Source: CBDDKW01 sp965230425 (GTDB lineage: Bacteria; Pseudomonadota; Gammaproteobacteria; UBA1113). Taken from it: 64,000 nucleotides of DNA. Location: NCBI GenBank assembly GCA_965230425.1, contig CBDDKW010000005.1, positions 28,751-92,750 on the forward strand. The letters run 5' to 3'. The first letter of the stretch is position 1; every line of letters begins with the position of its first letter. The translations under genes and the position numbers were made by a program. The notes under the pieces were generated by a model. It saw nothing but the letters and a program-made list of their open reading frames with translations. It did not search any database and was not told where the DNA came from. Shown here one piece after another: positions 9,214 to 18,429 of this stretch.

Positions 9214-11046
9214 ATGGATGAAGAATTATTAAAATACTACAATCAAGAGCTGGCTTATTTAAGGAAACAAGGAACTAAGTTTGCTGAGGCCTATCCTAAA
9301 ATCGGTGGGCGTTTGAAATTGGGTGCAGACAATACAGATGACCCATTTGTAGGGCGGATGGTTGAGTCATTTGCTTTTTTAAGTGCCCGTTTACAATGCA
9401 AATTAGATGAGCAGACAGATGAATTAGCGGATGCTTTCATCAATCTCATGTATCCACATTATGAATTGCCACTTCCAGCTTATACTATTCTCAAATTTGA
9501 ACCTAAAAAGAGTAGTGATCAGTGTACCACGATCCCGCGTAATACAAATTTAGCAGCTCAATTGAACGATACTACATGTACATTTACCACAAATTATAAG
9601 ACTAAGGTTTGGCCTATTTCTATTACAAAACTGCAATATCAAAAAGACATCAGTAATTTGCGCGATGATATTGACTCACAGACTAAAGCATGTCTAGCAT
9701 TTGAGTTTCAGTCTTTAAAAAATGGAGTAAATGTGAGTGAATTGAAGATCGATAAATTACGTTTGTATATGAATATTGGTAGTATATTCGCACAAACTTT
9801 ATTAGCACGACTACACAATAATGTTGACTCAATTATTTTAATGAATTCCAACGATGGGTCTCAGATAATTAAATTAGATGCTAGATCACATTTACGGCCT
9901 GTGGGTTTTGCTGATGATGAGTTCTTATTGCCATATCCTGCTCACGTGCTGACTTCATTTAGGCTATTGACGGAGTACTTCGCATATCCTGAAAAGTTTT
10001 ATTTTATCGATATTATTAATTTACATAGACATATTCCACATCAATGGGGTGATTCTTTTAAGTTGTATCTATTATTTAACCAGTATGACACTGAGCTGGT
10101 CGATGTTATTGATATGCATAGTTTGCAACTGGGGTGTACGCCGGTACTAAATATTTTTGAAAAACAAGCTGAAACTATACGTGTTGATAATACCCAATAT
10201 GAATACCAAGTCATTGCTGATCATACGGCACAAACTGAGCAACTCGAAGTCTACCAAATTCAAGGTATCGATTTAGTGAGTGCAAGTAATAAGCATTACT
10301 ATTGCCTGCCATATTTCTCTCGCAGCTTTAATGATGCAGAACAAACAAAAGGTATTTATTGGACAGCTCAGCGTAAGACTTGTGCAAGCTTAGGAGAGTA
10401 TCATCTGCCTGGACATGAGACCTTCGTACGTTTGAACGATACTGATTTAGATCCTGGTGATGCTAATCATCTATTATTAGCTCCACAAGTGTTGTGTACT
10501 AATAGGAATATGGCGTGTACATTACCCTTTAGTAGTAACGGGCTTACGTGGTCATTTACCCATGGTCAGCATGAGTTAATAAGTGCCACCCGTGCACTCC
10601 GGTCAATTTCTCAAACGCGCTACCGTAAGAATGAACTTAGTAAGCGTAGTGATATTATTGGCCATGTAGCTATGAATCACTTTGGGTATGGCCATGATAA
10701 TGAAAATTTAGCTATGCTTAAGAGCGCTTTAAAACTATATTGCTATGATAGTGAACATGATAGCTTACTACTGACAAAAGGCATATCTGCTGTTCATACA
10801 AAAAAAATAACCCAACGACACTTATTGCAGGGTAAGTATACTTTTTGTTCTGGTATTGAGTTTTGCATAGAAATAGATACGGATTATTTTCCTATTTACT
10901 CTGCCTATTTATTTGGTTGTGTTATGCATCATTTTTTGAATGGACAGTGCTCAGTAAATTCGTTTATTAAGTTAATCATACAAAGTAAACAAAAAGAGGA
11001 ATTATACCAATGGCCAGTGAGCTTAGGTCAGAAGTCAATGCTGTAG
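9214..11046 (+). CDS. tssF: T6SS baseplate protein TssF (VasA)
   Basis: This 610-residue protein starts MDEELLKYYNQELAYLRKQG and continues FAEAYPKIGGRLKLG and DPFVGRMVESFAFLSARLQ, the hallmark N-terminus of TssF. Also present are FINLMYPHYELPLPAYTILK near residue 75 and a long C-terminal part with VRLNDTDLDP and TRALRSISQTRYRKNELSK. TssF forms the baseplate wedge with TssG and TssE. The length matches the family. The stop overlaps the start of tssG by 37 nt, typical of this pair. Codon use is AT-rich like tssE and tssG and unlike vgrG at 481. Confidence 0.95.
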   Translation: MDEELLKYYNQELAYLRKQGTKFAEAYPKIGGRLKLGADNTDDPFVGRMVESFAFLSARLQCKLDEQTDELADAFINLMYPHYELPLPAYTILKFEPKKSSDQCTTIPRNTNLAAQLNDTTCTFTTNYKTKVWPISITKLQYQKDISNLRDDIDSQTKACLAFEFQSLKNGVNVSELKIDKLRLYMNIGSIFAQTLLARLHNNVDSIILMNSNDGSQIIKLDARSHLRPVGFADDEFLLPYPAHVLTSFRLLTEYFAYPEKFYFIDIINLHRHIPHQWGDSFKLYLLFNQYDTELVDVIDMHSLQLGCTPVLNIFEKQAETIRVDNTQYEYQVIADHTAQTEQLEVYQIQGIDLVSASNKHYYCLPYFSRSFNDAEQTKGIYWTAQRKTCASLGEYHLPGHETFVRLNDTDLDPGDANHLLLAPQVLCTNRNMACTLPFSSNGLTWSFTHGQHELISATRALRSISQTRYRKNELSKRSDIIGHVAMNHFGYGHDNENLAMLKSALKLYCYDSEHDSLLLTKGISAVHTKKITQRHLLQGKYTFCSGIEFCIEIDTDYFPIYSAYLFGCVMHHFLNGQCSVNSFIKLIIQSKQKEELYQWPVSLGQKSML

Positions 11047-12035
11047 TTGAACTACAACATAGTGCTAAAAACTATTCTTTTTTTCAATTGACTCGTATAT
11101 TAAAAAGACAGCCGATATCAGGCAGGTGCGCGTTATCTTTGAATTTTAATGCTGCTCTGAACTTTGCACATCAGACGCATGAAATAAATGCATTAGTAGC
11201 AGTTGCTGATAATATCTATAATGTTGTCGTGAATTTTATTGGAATATTGGGATTATCAGGTGCCTTGCCCGAATTATATACTGAACTGGCACTACAACGG
11301 CAAACTCAAAAAGACACCGGATTAGTTCACTTTATAAGTATTTTTGAAAGCCGCTTAATTCACATATTCTATGAGATATGGCAACGTAATCAGTTTTATG
11401 TAAGTTATTTACAATCAATGAGTTATAACATTAGTAACAGAGGATTGCACTTAGCTGCTGCATTATCAGACAGTGACAATATTAAAACCTTGACAAAGGA
11501 AGCTACATTTTTTTATTCAGGGTTATTTTCATATAAATCGCGTCCACGAGAAGGGTTACGAATTTTACTGAGACATTACTTCAATTTGCCAATACAGGTA
11601 TATAATTTTACTGGTAACTGGCTAGCTATAGAAAAGAGTCAGCGAACTCATTTAGTACAACACCAACAACAGGGTTTTAACCGGTTAGGTCAGAGTGCTA
11701 TATTAGGTAAGCGTGTTTGGCATACACAAGACAGTTTTACAGTGCATATTGGCCCCATGAATGATTACCTATTTAATTCTCTTTTACCGAACACAGGCAA
11801 AATGCAAGTGATTATTAATCTTATTAAAGATTATGTGGATAGTTTTCTTAATGTTGTGATTATTTTAGAGCATGAAAAAGCAACAATTAAACCAGCAAAA
11901 TTAGTTAGAAACCAGCCGCTTTATTTGGGATGGAATGCTTGGCTATTGAAAAATAATAGAAAAAATTTACAGTCAAGAGTGAAGTTTGATTGCGATAAAA
12001 AACAGGAGTTCTCAGTTACAAAAAATAGTTTATGA
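11010..12035 (+). CDS. tssG: T6SS baseplate protein TssG (VasB)
   Basis: This 341-residue protein shows the TssG pattern: KNYSFFQLTRILKRQ near the N-terminus, VNFIGILGLSGALPELYTEL around residues 70-90, then an SIFESRLIHIFYEIWQRNQF block, and SRPREGLRILLRHYFNLPIQ around 185. It is the TssF partner in the baseplate wedge. The start at 11010 lies inside the end of tssF and is preceded by AGAGGA at about 10995-11000. The protein is at the usual length. It is the last gene of the tssC-E-F-G run; a 545-bp spacer follows. Confidence 0.93.
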   Translation: MASELRSEVNAVVELQHSAKNYSFFQLTRILKRQPISGRCALSLNFNAALNFAHQTHEINALVAVADNIYNVVVNFIGILGLSGALPELYTELALQRQTQKDTGLVHFISIFESRLIHIFYEIWQRNQFYVSYLQSMSYNISNRGLHLAAALSDSDNIKTLTKEATFFYSGLFSYKSRPREGLRILLRHYFNLPIQVYNFTGNWLAIEKSQRTHLVQHQQQGFNRLGQSAILGKRVWHTQDSFTVHIGPMNDYLFNSLLPNTGKMQVIINLIKDYVDSFLNVVIILEHEKATIKPAKLVRNQPLYLGWNAWLLKNNRKNLQSRVKFDCDKKQEFSVTKNSL

Positions 12036-12300
12036 TCACCTTGCGTTACACCGAATAATGCGCTTAAATGCATAAATAAAGGTGTTTCACATAAAGGTAA
12101 AAAAATATGTGCGCACCTTTTGTGACATGTGCATGGCGTTGTTCAATGTCATCTACTGATTGTGTGAATGATAAAGTATTTGTGATATATCAATCACTCT
12201 ACTCAAGATGCAGATTAGTAAAAACAAATTAATTTAACTTGACTTGCCCAGCGAAATGTTACAAGGAAATAAATTAACATCATATATATTGAGAATATAT

Positions 12301-12448
12301 CATAGTCTCTCGTATTTAGGGTTTTATAAGACGGGAGTTTTTTTCTGAAGACTTTAAATTGCAGATAATAGCCTAGCTATTAGCAAGTTTTAAAGCCCTT
12401 AACTGATGGAAAATAATACTTATGAAATCCTAAATATGAGAGACTATG
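12301..12448. mobile_element. MITE-like palindromic element, copy 1
   Basis: The left end reads CATAGTCTCTCGTATTTAGG and the right end, read in reverse complement, gives nearly the same sequence (19 of 21 matching). Inside there is a second inverted pair (ACTTTAAATT and AGTTTTAAAG) around a centre of AATAGCCTAGCTATT. A second, better preserved copy lies at 29687-29854. There is no coding capacity. The rest of the 12036-12580 spacer (12036-12300 and 12449-12580) shows no gene; its right end carries the hcp promoter region. Confidence 0.8.
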
Positions 12449-12501
12449 AGTAACCATGCCAAACAGATATGTATAATTATTCAGTTTAAGGTATAGTTGC
12501 T

Positions 12502-12546
12502 TATAATGTGTGGTGTATTGTAGCTGTTTTCTCATTTAGAGAAAAC
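12502..12546 (+). promoter_or_regulatory. Probable hcp promoter -10 and 5'-leader hairpin
   Basis: A consensus TATAAT lies at 12502-12507, but no good -35 box is visible. Downstream GTTTTCTC (12526-12533) pairs with GAGAAAAC (12539-12546) over a 5-nt loop, placing an 8-bp hairpin in the leader about 34 nt before the hcp ATG. Hcp is normally made in very large amounts, so a strong separate promoter and a stabilising leader hairpin are plausible. AGGAG at 12571-12575 is the ribosome binding site. Confidence 0.45.
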
Positions 12547-12580
12547 AATGTCGATTTTAATGACTAGATAGGAGAAAATT

Positions 12581-13078
12581 ATGTCAACAAATCAACCAAC
12601 AATTTATCTGGAGTATCCAGGTTTAAAAGGAGACGTTAGCGCAAAAGGCTTTGAAAATCTTATTCAAGTATCAAGCGCTGATTTTGGTATTGCCCGTAAT
12701 TTCAATACGCAGATAGGTGGAACAACTTCACGTGAAGCCACTACGCCAAACGTGAAGCACATTACATTAACAATGCGGCCTTCATCAGTAACCCCGCACT
12801 TTTTCATAAAATCAGCAACAGGTAAAGCTGATGGTGAAGCAAAAGTTCATTTTGTTAAGTCGGGTGATCAGTTTAATCCATTTTTGACGCTAACACTTAG
12901 CGACGTCATCGTCACAGGGTACGATTTGTCTCAAGCAAAATCAGAAAATATCCCTGAAGAAACTATACAATTGAATTTCACTAAAATTGAATCTAAGTTT
13001 ACGCCATATGATGCTGAGGATAAGCCAGGTAGCCCCATCCCTGCTGCTTATGACTTAACAACTGGAACAGCAGCGTAG
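12581..13078 (+). CDS. hcp: T6SS tube protein Hcp (TssD)
   Basis: This 165-residue Hcp-family protein starts MSTNQPTIYLEYPGLKGDVS, with the alternating beta pattern of the family: GFENLIQVSSADFGIA, VKHITLTMRPSSVTPHFFIK, TLTLSDVIVTGYDLS, and EETIQLNFTKIESKFTPY near the C-terminus. Hcp hexamers stack into the inner tube and may carry small effectors. It has its own spacer and promoter region upstream and is not fused to the tss run. It is followed by a 256-bp spacer and a vgrG, the usual hcp-vgrG pairing. Confidence 0.92.
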   Translation: MSTNQPTIYLEYPGLKGDVSAKGFENLIQVSSADFGIARNFNTQIGGTTSREATTPNVKHITLTMRPSSVTPHFFIKSATGKADGEAKVHFVKSGDQFNPFLTLTLSDVIVTGYDLSQAKSENIPEETIQLNFTKIESKFTPYDAEDKPGSPIPAAYDLTTGTAA

Positions 13079-13086
13079 CTATATTG

Positions 13087-13252
13087 ACTGCGCATAAGTT
13101 GATAGTAGTGCTTTTCCAATTAAAAAGTTTATTGAGTAATGTCGAATTGCTAGCCATCTACAGCAGCATGAATTAATTTTATAAACTCTATTAAGAGACT
13201 ACTTTTACTATATCTAAAAAGTACATACTAATGCTAATAGATTATGCGCAGT
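13087..13252. repeat. Long-range inverted repeat between hcp and vgrG
   Basis: ACTGCGCATAA at 13087-13097 is exactly inverted at 13242-13252, and similarity continues imperfectly inwards for about 30 nt on both sides. The right arm is followed by a run of seven T. It may be a structured hcp 3' end with terminator, or another degenerate palindromic element. The remainder of the 13079-13334 spacer shows nothing else. Confidence 0.5.
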
Positions 13253-13334
13253 TTTTTTAATTTTTGTATAGTCAAGTTTCATACTATTTATTGTATATTT
13301 TTAAGCAATAGCATTAATCTTGCTAAGGTCGCCC

Positions 13335-15605
13335 ATGGTCGAATATTCAATCCAACACTCTAGTTTCACCTTTAAGCTTCCCAGCTTGAAGATCTCAGGG
13401 GATATTTTGAATTTAATGGGTAAAGAGGCGATTAATTATCCATATCACTATAATGTGATAGTCAAAGTTTTAGGCGAGGTAAATATTCAAGCCTGGCAAC
13501 AGCAGAACGTAGAGTTATATTTGCAAAATGCTGCAGGTGACGAGCGTATACTTGGTGGTATCATTAACCGGGTGCGACTATTACACGAAGGTAGGCGAGA
13601 AGATGTACATTATGAATTCCGGATGGTATCGCCCTTATGGTACCTATCAAAACAATCACATAATCGCTTATTTAGGCAAGTCAATCGACTCACACTGGTT
13701 CAACAATTATTACATGAAAGCTATCAAGGTGCTCTAATATTGAATATTGACGATGTACGCCCAGTGTTAATGAAAATGGAGCCGCTCATTCAACAATACC
13801 AAGAAGATAATTTAAGCTTTATGACGCGGCTCTTACAAAGTGTGGGTGTAAATTATTTAGTGAGTTATGACGATTCGCAGTATAAGTTGCGCTTCTTTAG
13901 TACATTATCACAATTGCCTGTAAAAGTAGTGAATATATCGCCGATTCATCGAGGCGAGGCAAGCCCCCAGGCTTCTGAACACAGTGTGCTATTGTCCAAG
14001 CAGCATCAAGTTATTGATTATAAGCCCACTAATCCACACAGCACATATACAGCCAGGTCGCTATTTAGTCAACCTGCTGAAATTGCGGAATCGACCTGTT
14101 TGGTATCAACTTCCCATGTTATTTACCCTGGGGAAATAAGCACACAATCAGAAGGTGAACTCAGGGTTCAGCAAGCTTCTGATAATGCCCGTCAAAAGCT
14201 GGATAGAGTAACAGGACATAGCACCGCTCTAGGTCTCGCACCGGGTATGATTGTACACCAAGGAGGCGACACACTCACCCCAGTAGCGCAAGTCACACAT
14301 ACATTAGCTTCATCCATGACTGCATCATCAGAGTCAGGTAGACACTATGAGAATAGGTTTACCGGAATAGGAGCAGAGCTTGATTTTAAGCCAGGCTATG
14401 GTGATGATATTAAGGTTGTTGGTTTGCAACGGGGGTATATTGCTGCAGAGGAAGGATCAGTTAAGAGCAATCTGCTTAGCAGCGTACCAGTGAAGCTAAC
14501 CTGGCACGGAGAGGATGACTACATACCCAATGCACGCGTAGGTCAGTTATTATCAGGAGTAAACTATGGTAGCCAATTTATTCCTCGGGGTCAGGATTCA
14601 GTTTTTGTCAGTTTTGGCCATGGGTTGCTAAACCGGCCCATGATAACGGGTTCGCGGCATACCGTGAGCCAACCGGCAACTTATGATGCTGCAGAAGAGC
14701 CGCATCGCATAGGTATAAAGAGCCAATTATTAAATGGTGACAGAGGCCATGAGTTGACCTTTGATGATACTGATTCAGCAGAAACACTCAAGATAGTAGC
14801 ACAAGGTGCTTATAAAACAGAAGCAGGAGCAGCCGCAGGTATTGACGTCACAGACGATGAAGGCATACAGACACAACAGAGCAATGAGGTGAGTAGTCAA
14901 ACCTACCGATTACAATCCAATGCACCAATTAGTTTAAGCGGAGGTAGTAGCCAGGTACAGATACAGCCGGATAAGGTTGTGATACACGGAGCGACGTTTA
15001 CATTTACCCAGTCAGACATCGATGAAATATATCACACTGCCTTCGGTATCGCTTTATCGACAAGCTCCATAGGCGGAGAAAAGACTCTCGCGGAGGTACT
15101 TGATACAGTTGAATCAGCCAGCGGAAAAGTATACAAGTGGACTTTTAAGCAAGGTAAGCCATTATATAGTCACCGAGCTACATTAAAAGGAGTAGACACG
15201 GGTACCCTGAGTTATGCAGAAAAAGGTACTTTAGGTGAAATGCGCACAGCCTTAGCGATGCAGAAAGCCGGATTTGAAGAATTACCAGCCAAGCTACCGA
15301 AAAACAATGGATTTGATGGGGTATGGGTGAAGCGAGATGCTAGCGGTAAGGTGGTGGATATTATTATATCTGAATCGAAGTTTGCAGCCAGTGGGCGGGG
15401 TAAGTTGAGTGAGACGATGAATATGGGAAGGCAAATGGATGATAAGTGGATAAGGTTGAATATTGAAAACATGGTATATGCAGATGATCCCGAAATAAGT
15501 AAAGTGGGAACTTTTCTATCAGATAATTTCGATTTGATACGTAAGAAAGTAGCGGTAATAGATAAATACGGAATGCAAAAATTCAATAAGTTAAAAGTGA
15601 GATAG
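13335..15605 (+). CDS. vgrG: VgrG with C-terminal PD-(D/E)xK-like nuclease toxin tip
   Basis: This is a protein of about 756 residues. Residues 1-560 form a VgrG spike (N-terminal QHSSFTFKLPSLKISGDI; then YQEDNLSFMTRLLQSVGVNY; the OB-like part VPVKLTWHGEDDYIPNARVG with GSQFIPRGQDSVFVSFGHG). From about residue 612 a toxin domain begins: GTLGEMRTALAMQKAGFEEL, then NNGFDGVWVKRD and VVDIIISESKFA. The spaced Glu ... Asp ... Glu-x-Lys pattern is that of restriction-like nucleases, so a DNA-cleaving effector is inferred. The ATG at 13335 (AAGG at 13326-13329) is chosen over the TTG at 13320. An immunity gene starts 5 nt after the stop. The toxin segment is duplicated at 16379-16831. Confidence 0.87.
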   Translation: MVEYSIQHSSFTFKLPSLKISGDILNLMGKEAINYPYHYNVIVKVLGEVNIQAWQQQNVELYLQNAAGDERILGGIINRVRLLHEGRREDVHYEFRMVSPLWYLSKQSHNRLFRQVNRLTLVQQLLHESYQGALILNIDDVRPVLMKMEPLIQQYQEDNLSFMTRLLQSVGVNYLVSYDDSQYKLRFFSTLSQLPVKVVNISPIHRGEASPQASEHSVLLSKQHQVIDYKPTNPHSTYTARSLFSQPAEIAESTCLVSTSHVIYPGEISTQSEGELRVQQASDNARQKLDRVTGHSTALGLAPGMIVHQGGDTLTPVAQVTHTLASSMTASSESGRHYENRFTGIGAELDFKPGYGDDIKVVGLQRGYIAAEEGSVKSNLLSSVPVKLTWHGEDDYIPNARVGQLLSGVNYGSQFIPRGQDSVFVSFGHGLLNRPMITGSRHTVSQPATYDAAEEPHRIGIKSQLLNGDRGHELTFDDTDSAETLKIVAQGAYKTEAGAAAGIDVTDDEGIQTQQSNEVSSQTYRLQSNAPISLSGGSSQVQIQPDKVVIHGATFTFTQSDIDEIYHTAFGIALSTSSIGGEKTLAEVLDTVESASGKVYKWTFKQGKPLYSHRATLKGVDTGTLSYAEKGTLGEMRTALAMQKAGFEELPAKLPKNNGFDGVWVKRDASGKVVDIIISESKFAASGRGKLSETMNMGRQMDDKWIRLNIENMVYADDPEISKVGTFLSDNFDLIRKKVAVIDKYGMQKFNKLKVR

Positions 15606-15610
15606 CTTCT

Positions 15611-16363
15611 ATGAATAAAGATAGTGAGTTGATAATAAGCCATTTGGAAAGAGCGAGAGAGCGGCTTTCAATTGCCCGGCATAATGCAAATGATAAGGCT
15701 AAAGACTGTGCAGGGATGGGAACAAGTCTTTTGGCAATGCATTTAAGGGGATTAGGCATTTTAGAATATTTAGTTAACGATAACATAGAAAAATACCAAC
15801 ACTGTTTACAAGAATGCGCAACACTTGAACTAAGTTTGGTGCATCGCTTTGAGTCAGGCGAACCAATTTCAGAATCATTCGTTTCAATCTTGCTTTATCA
15901 AGAATTATTCACTGCTTTAGCATCGAGTAATTTAGAGCTATCAGTAAGATTTGCTCACGCAGTAGGCGGCCGCAAGGAGATAGAAAAACATCACGACCAT
16001 CCTTTTGATCGAGCTATGGGTTATGCATTGAAAGCTTTAGTTTTGGACACTGCTGATAAAGCCGAACGAATTCATACACTAAAATTTCGTACGCAATCAG
16101 TCAAAAAAGAAGCCAATTTTCAAGGTTATGCAAGTGTCATGGAAGCTATTGCAAGCAAAGACCAGCAGGCATTAGATAGTGCTTATCCTCATTTATTAAA
16201 AAATCATAAATCACACAGTAAAGCAGGCGGTACTTTCAGTAATGTAACAGATAAGCACCTCAGCATCTGGGGCATAGGTTTAGCCAACTTGGCTATCTCG
16301 CGTGGCTTAACTGTTAGTATCGATGATCCCTTATTACCACAAGATTTGTTAATAAAAACATAG
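15611..16363 (+). CDS. Imm49-like immunity protein
   Basis: This 250-residue, mostly alpha-helical soluble protein has no signal peptide. Features such as SIARHNAND, HPFDRAMGYALKALVLDTAD, FQGYASVMEAIAS, LSIWGIGLANLAISRGL and an ending of DDPLLPQDLLIK recall the Imm49 family of polymorphic-toxin immunity proteins. The family name is from memory and was not tested. It lies 5 nt after the nuclease-tipped VgrG, so it most likely neutralises that toxin in the cytoplasm. A close paralogue lies at 16821-17570. Confidence 0.75.
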   Translation: MNKDSELIISHLERARERLSIARHNANDKAKDCAGMGTSLLAMHLRGLGILEYLVNDNIEKYQHCLQECATLELSLVHRFESGEPISESFVSILLYQELFTALASSNLELSVRFAHAVGGRKEIEKHHDHPFDRAMGYALKALVLDTADKAERIHTLKFRTQSVKKEANFQGYASVMEAIASKDQQALDSAYPHLLKNHKSHSKAGGTFSNVTDKHLSIWGIGLANLAISRGLTVSIDDPLLPQDLLIKT

Positions 16364-16378
16364 CACTCGCATAAACAC

Positions 16379-16831
16379 AGTCACCGAGCTACATTAAAAG
16401 GAGTAGACACGGGTACCCTGAGTTATGCAGAAAAAGGTACTTTAGGTGAAATGCGCACAGCCTTAGCGATGCAGAAAGCCGGATTTGAAAAATTACCAGC
16501 CAAGCTACCGAAAAACAATGGATTTGATGGGGTATGGGTGAAGCGAGATGCTAGCGGTAAGGTGGTGGATATTATTGTATCTGAATCGAAATTTGCAGCC
16601 AGTGGGCGGGGAAGGTTGAGTGAGACGAAATGGATAGGCAAACAAATGGACAATGAATGGATAGAGGCAAATATTAATAAAATGATTCGAGATAAAGATC
16701 CTGAGATAAGTAAAGTAGGCGATTTTTTATATAAAAATTTTGAATTAATACGTAAGAAAGTCGCTGTTATAGATAAATATGGCATTCAAAAATTTAATAA
16801 AATTAAAATAAGGCAAGTATATGGTAAGTGA
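16379..16831 (+). pseudogene. Orphan copy of the VgrG nuclease toxin tip, without VgrG part
   Basis: From 16379 the sequence is nearly identical to the vgrG 3' end from 15168 for about 250 bp, then diverges while still encoding a related tail (KNFELIRKKVAVIDKYGIQK). It keeps NNGFDGVWVKRD and VSESKFA, so the putative active site is intact. There is no VgrG part and no start codon before an internal ATG at 16451. The frame is the same as that of the preceding immunity gene beyond its TAG. It resembles the orphan toxin ends that follow rhs or cdiA genes and serve as a recombination reserve. It overlaps the next immunity gene by 11 nt. Confidence 0.82.
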
Positions 16832-17570
16832 AAGAGATTTTCTACAAAGTCAACTAGACATGGCATTAAAGCGGCTCCCAATTGCTCGACATAATGCAAA
16901 TGATAAATCCAAAGATAGCGGTGGTATGGGCACGAGCCTATTAACGATGTGCTTAAGAAGCTTAGGTGTTCTAGAATATTTAGTTAACCATAACATCAAA
17001 AAATACCAACACTGTTTACAAGAATCTGTTAACTTAAAAATGAGCCTAGTACCTCGTTATGATGCAGGTGAGCCAATATCAGAATCTTATATGTCTATAT
17101 TGCTGTATAAAAAGCTTTTTGATGCCTTAGCATCGCAAGATATGGCCTTAGCAGTCAGAACAGCCCACGCAGTAGGTGGCCGCGAAGTGATAGAAAAGCA
17201 GCATGATCACCCCTTTGATTTAGCCATAGGTTATGCTTTAAAGGCACTCGTGCTGGAGAGTGGTGATATGCTAGCACGAGTACAGTTTTTTAAACATCGT
17301 AGTTTATCAGTCAAGGGAGACAAGAACTTTCAAGGCTATGCAAATGTCATGGAAGCAATCGCTACTCACGATCAAACTGCATTAGATAACGGATTCCCAC
17401 AGTTGATCAATGAACATAAAAGAGAAAGTAAAAGTGGTATCTTTGACCATACTGATGATGAAGACTTAAGCATCTGGGGCATAGGTTTAGCCAACTTAGC
17501 TATTTCGCGTGGCTTAACTGTTAGCATAGATGATCCTTTATTACCACAGGATTTGTTAATAAAAGCATAG
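16821..17570 (+). CDS. Imm49-like immunity protein, second copy
   Basis: This 249-residue paralogue of the product at 15611-16363 has the same landmarks: PIARHNANDKSKDSGGMGTS, HPFDLAIGYALKALVLESGD, FQGYANVMEAIATHDQ, LSIWGIGLANLAISRGLTVS and a final DDPLLPQDLLIKA. It overlaps the end of the orphan toxin tip, so toxin tip and immunity gene form a cassette parallel to the first pair. The tails of both toxin tips and both immunity proteins differ, suggesting pair-specific recognition. Keeping it would protect the cell if the orphan tip were recombined onto the VgrG. Confidence 0.75.
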   Translation: MVSERDFLQSQLDMALKRLPIARHNANDKSKDSGGMGTSLLTMCLRSLGVLEYLVNHNIKKYQHCLQESVNLKMSLVPRYDAGEPISESYMSILLYKKLFDALASQDMALAVRTAHAVGGREVIEKQHDHPFDLAIGYALKALVLESGDMLARVQFFKHRSLSVKGDKNFQGYANVMEAIATHDQTALDNGFPQLINEHKRESKSGIFDHTDDEDLSIWGIGLANLAISRGLTVSIDDPLLPQDLLIKA

Positions 17571-17649
17571 CGTCAGTATATAAGTTGTTTAATGCTGTTA
17601 AAAATGCTAGATAGCATTACAGTTAAATTTAATATTAAAAGGTAGGAAT

Positions 17650-18303
17650 ATGTCAACAAAAGCAAGAAAGCCAGCATTATATAATTTTCGTGAGTTTACA
17701 ACGATTGAGGATGCAAGGCGTGTCACTAGGCAGGGGGCTATCTATTATTATATTCTTGGTGTGTTAAATATTGCTGCAATTATTCAGTATCATCGGCCTG
17801 AATGTATGGTGAATGGGGTTTTGTTTATCTTATGTGGTTATTTGTTGAAGCGATATCAGAGTCGAGCAGCAGCAGTTTATCCCTGTATCCCAATCGCGGT
17901 GGGGCTTGTTACTAGTATAATAACGGCATTGGTAGTTAGTACGTTTTTTATAGCAAGTGTTGTTTTAATGGGAGTGTTATTATTTTGTGGCATACGTACA
18001 ACGCAAGCGAGCTTTTTTTACCATGATTTGGTGCAAATGCAGGTTAACGTTAGGAATTTGCTATTAAAATCATTGCTGAGCATACTTTATAGCCTTGTAG
18101 GTACGTTAATTTGCTTTGTTTGCATTGTCTTATTTGCATCAGATTTGGATGACAAAACTGAGGTTATCTTAATAAGTTTCATGATTTTATTGACTGTAGT
18201 TACTGCAACAGTGTGGACTTTTGAAGGATATTTACCCTTTACGAAAAACAAAGTGGTGTGTACTCGGCAAATAGAAGAAGATATAAATGCTTATGTTGAA
18301 TAG
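17650..18303 (+). CDS. Hypothetical multi-pass membrane protein
   Basis: This 217-residue protein is not recognised. After a basic soluble N-terminus (MSTKARKPALYNFREFTTIE) there are about six hydrophobic segments, among them GAIYYYILGVLNIAAII, GVLFILCGYLL, a pair around residues 75-120, and two after residue 135. It ends in an acidic tail (EEDINAYVE). TTAAAAGGTAGG just upstream supplies the ribosome binding site. It is the last plus-strand gene before the core ybeD-dat-dacA genes and convergent with ybeD. It could be a late member of the toxin-immunity locus, such as a membrane immunity protein, but nothing proves that. Confidence 0.65.
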   Translation: MSTKARKPALYNFREFTTIEDARRVTRQGAIYYYILGVLNIAAIIQYHRPECMVNGVLFILCGYLLKRYQSRAAAVYPCIPIAVGLVTSIITALVVSTFFIASVVLMGVLLFCGIRTTQASFFYHDLVQMQVNVRNLLLKSLLSILYSLVGTLICFVCIVLFASDLDDKTEVILISFMILLTVVTATVWTFEGYLPFTKNKVVCTRQIEEDINAYVE

Positions 18304-18429
18304 GTGTAAGTTTTAAAGAGAAAAATCTCGTCTGCTTGCAGTTAGTTGCTGTACTTAGTTTGTGTGAGTAAATTTTTTTAGGCAAAAAATTAACTTAAGA
18401 TGAAGTTCTGGGTGTTTTTTATGTTCATC

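Noticed and set aside
15212..15643. Minus-strand open frame across the toxin tip, repeated at 16423-16785
   Set aside because: Its repetition only reflects the duplicated toxin segment on the other strand.
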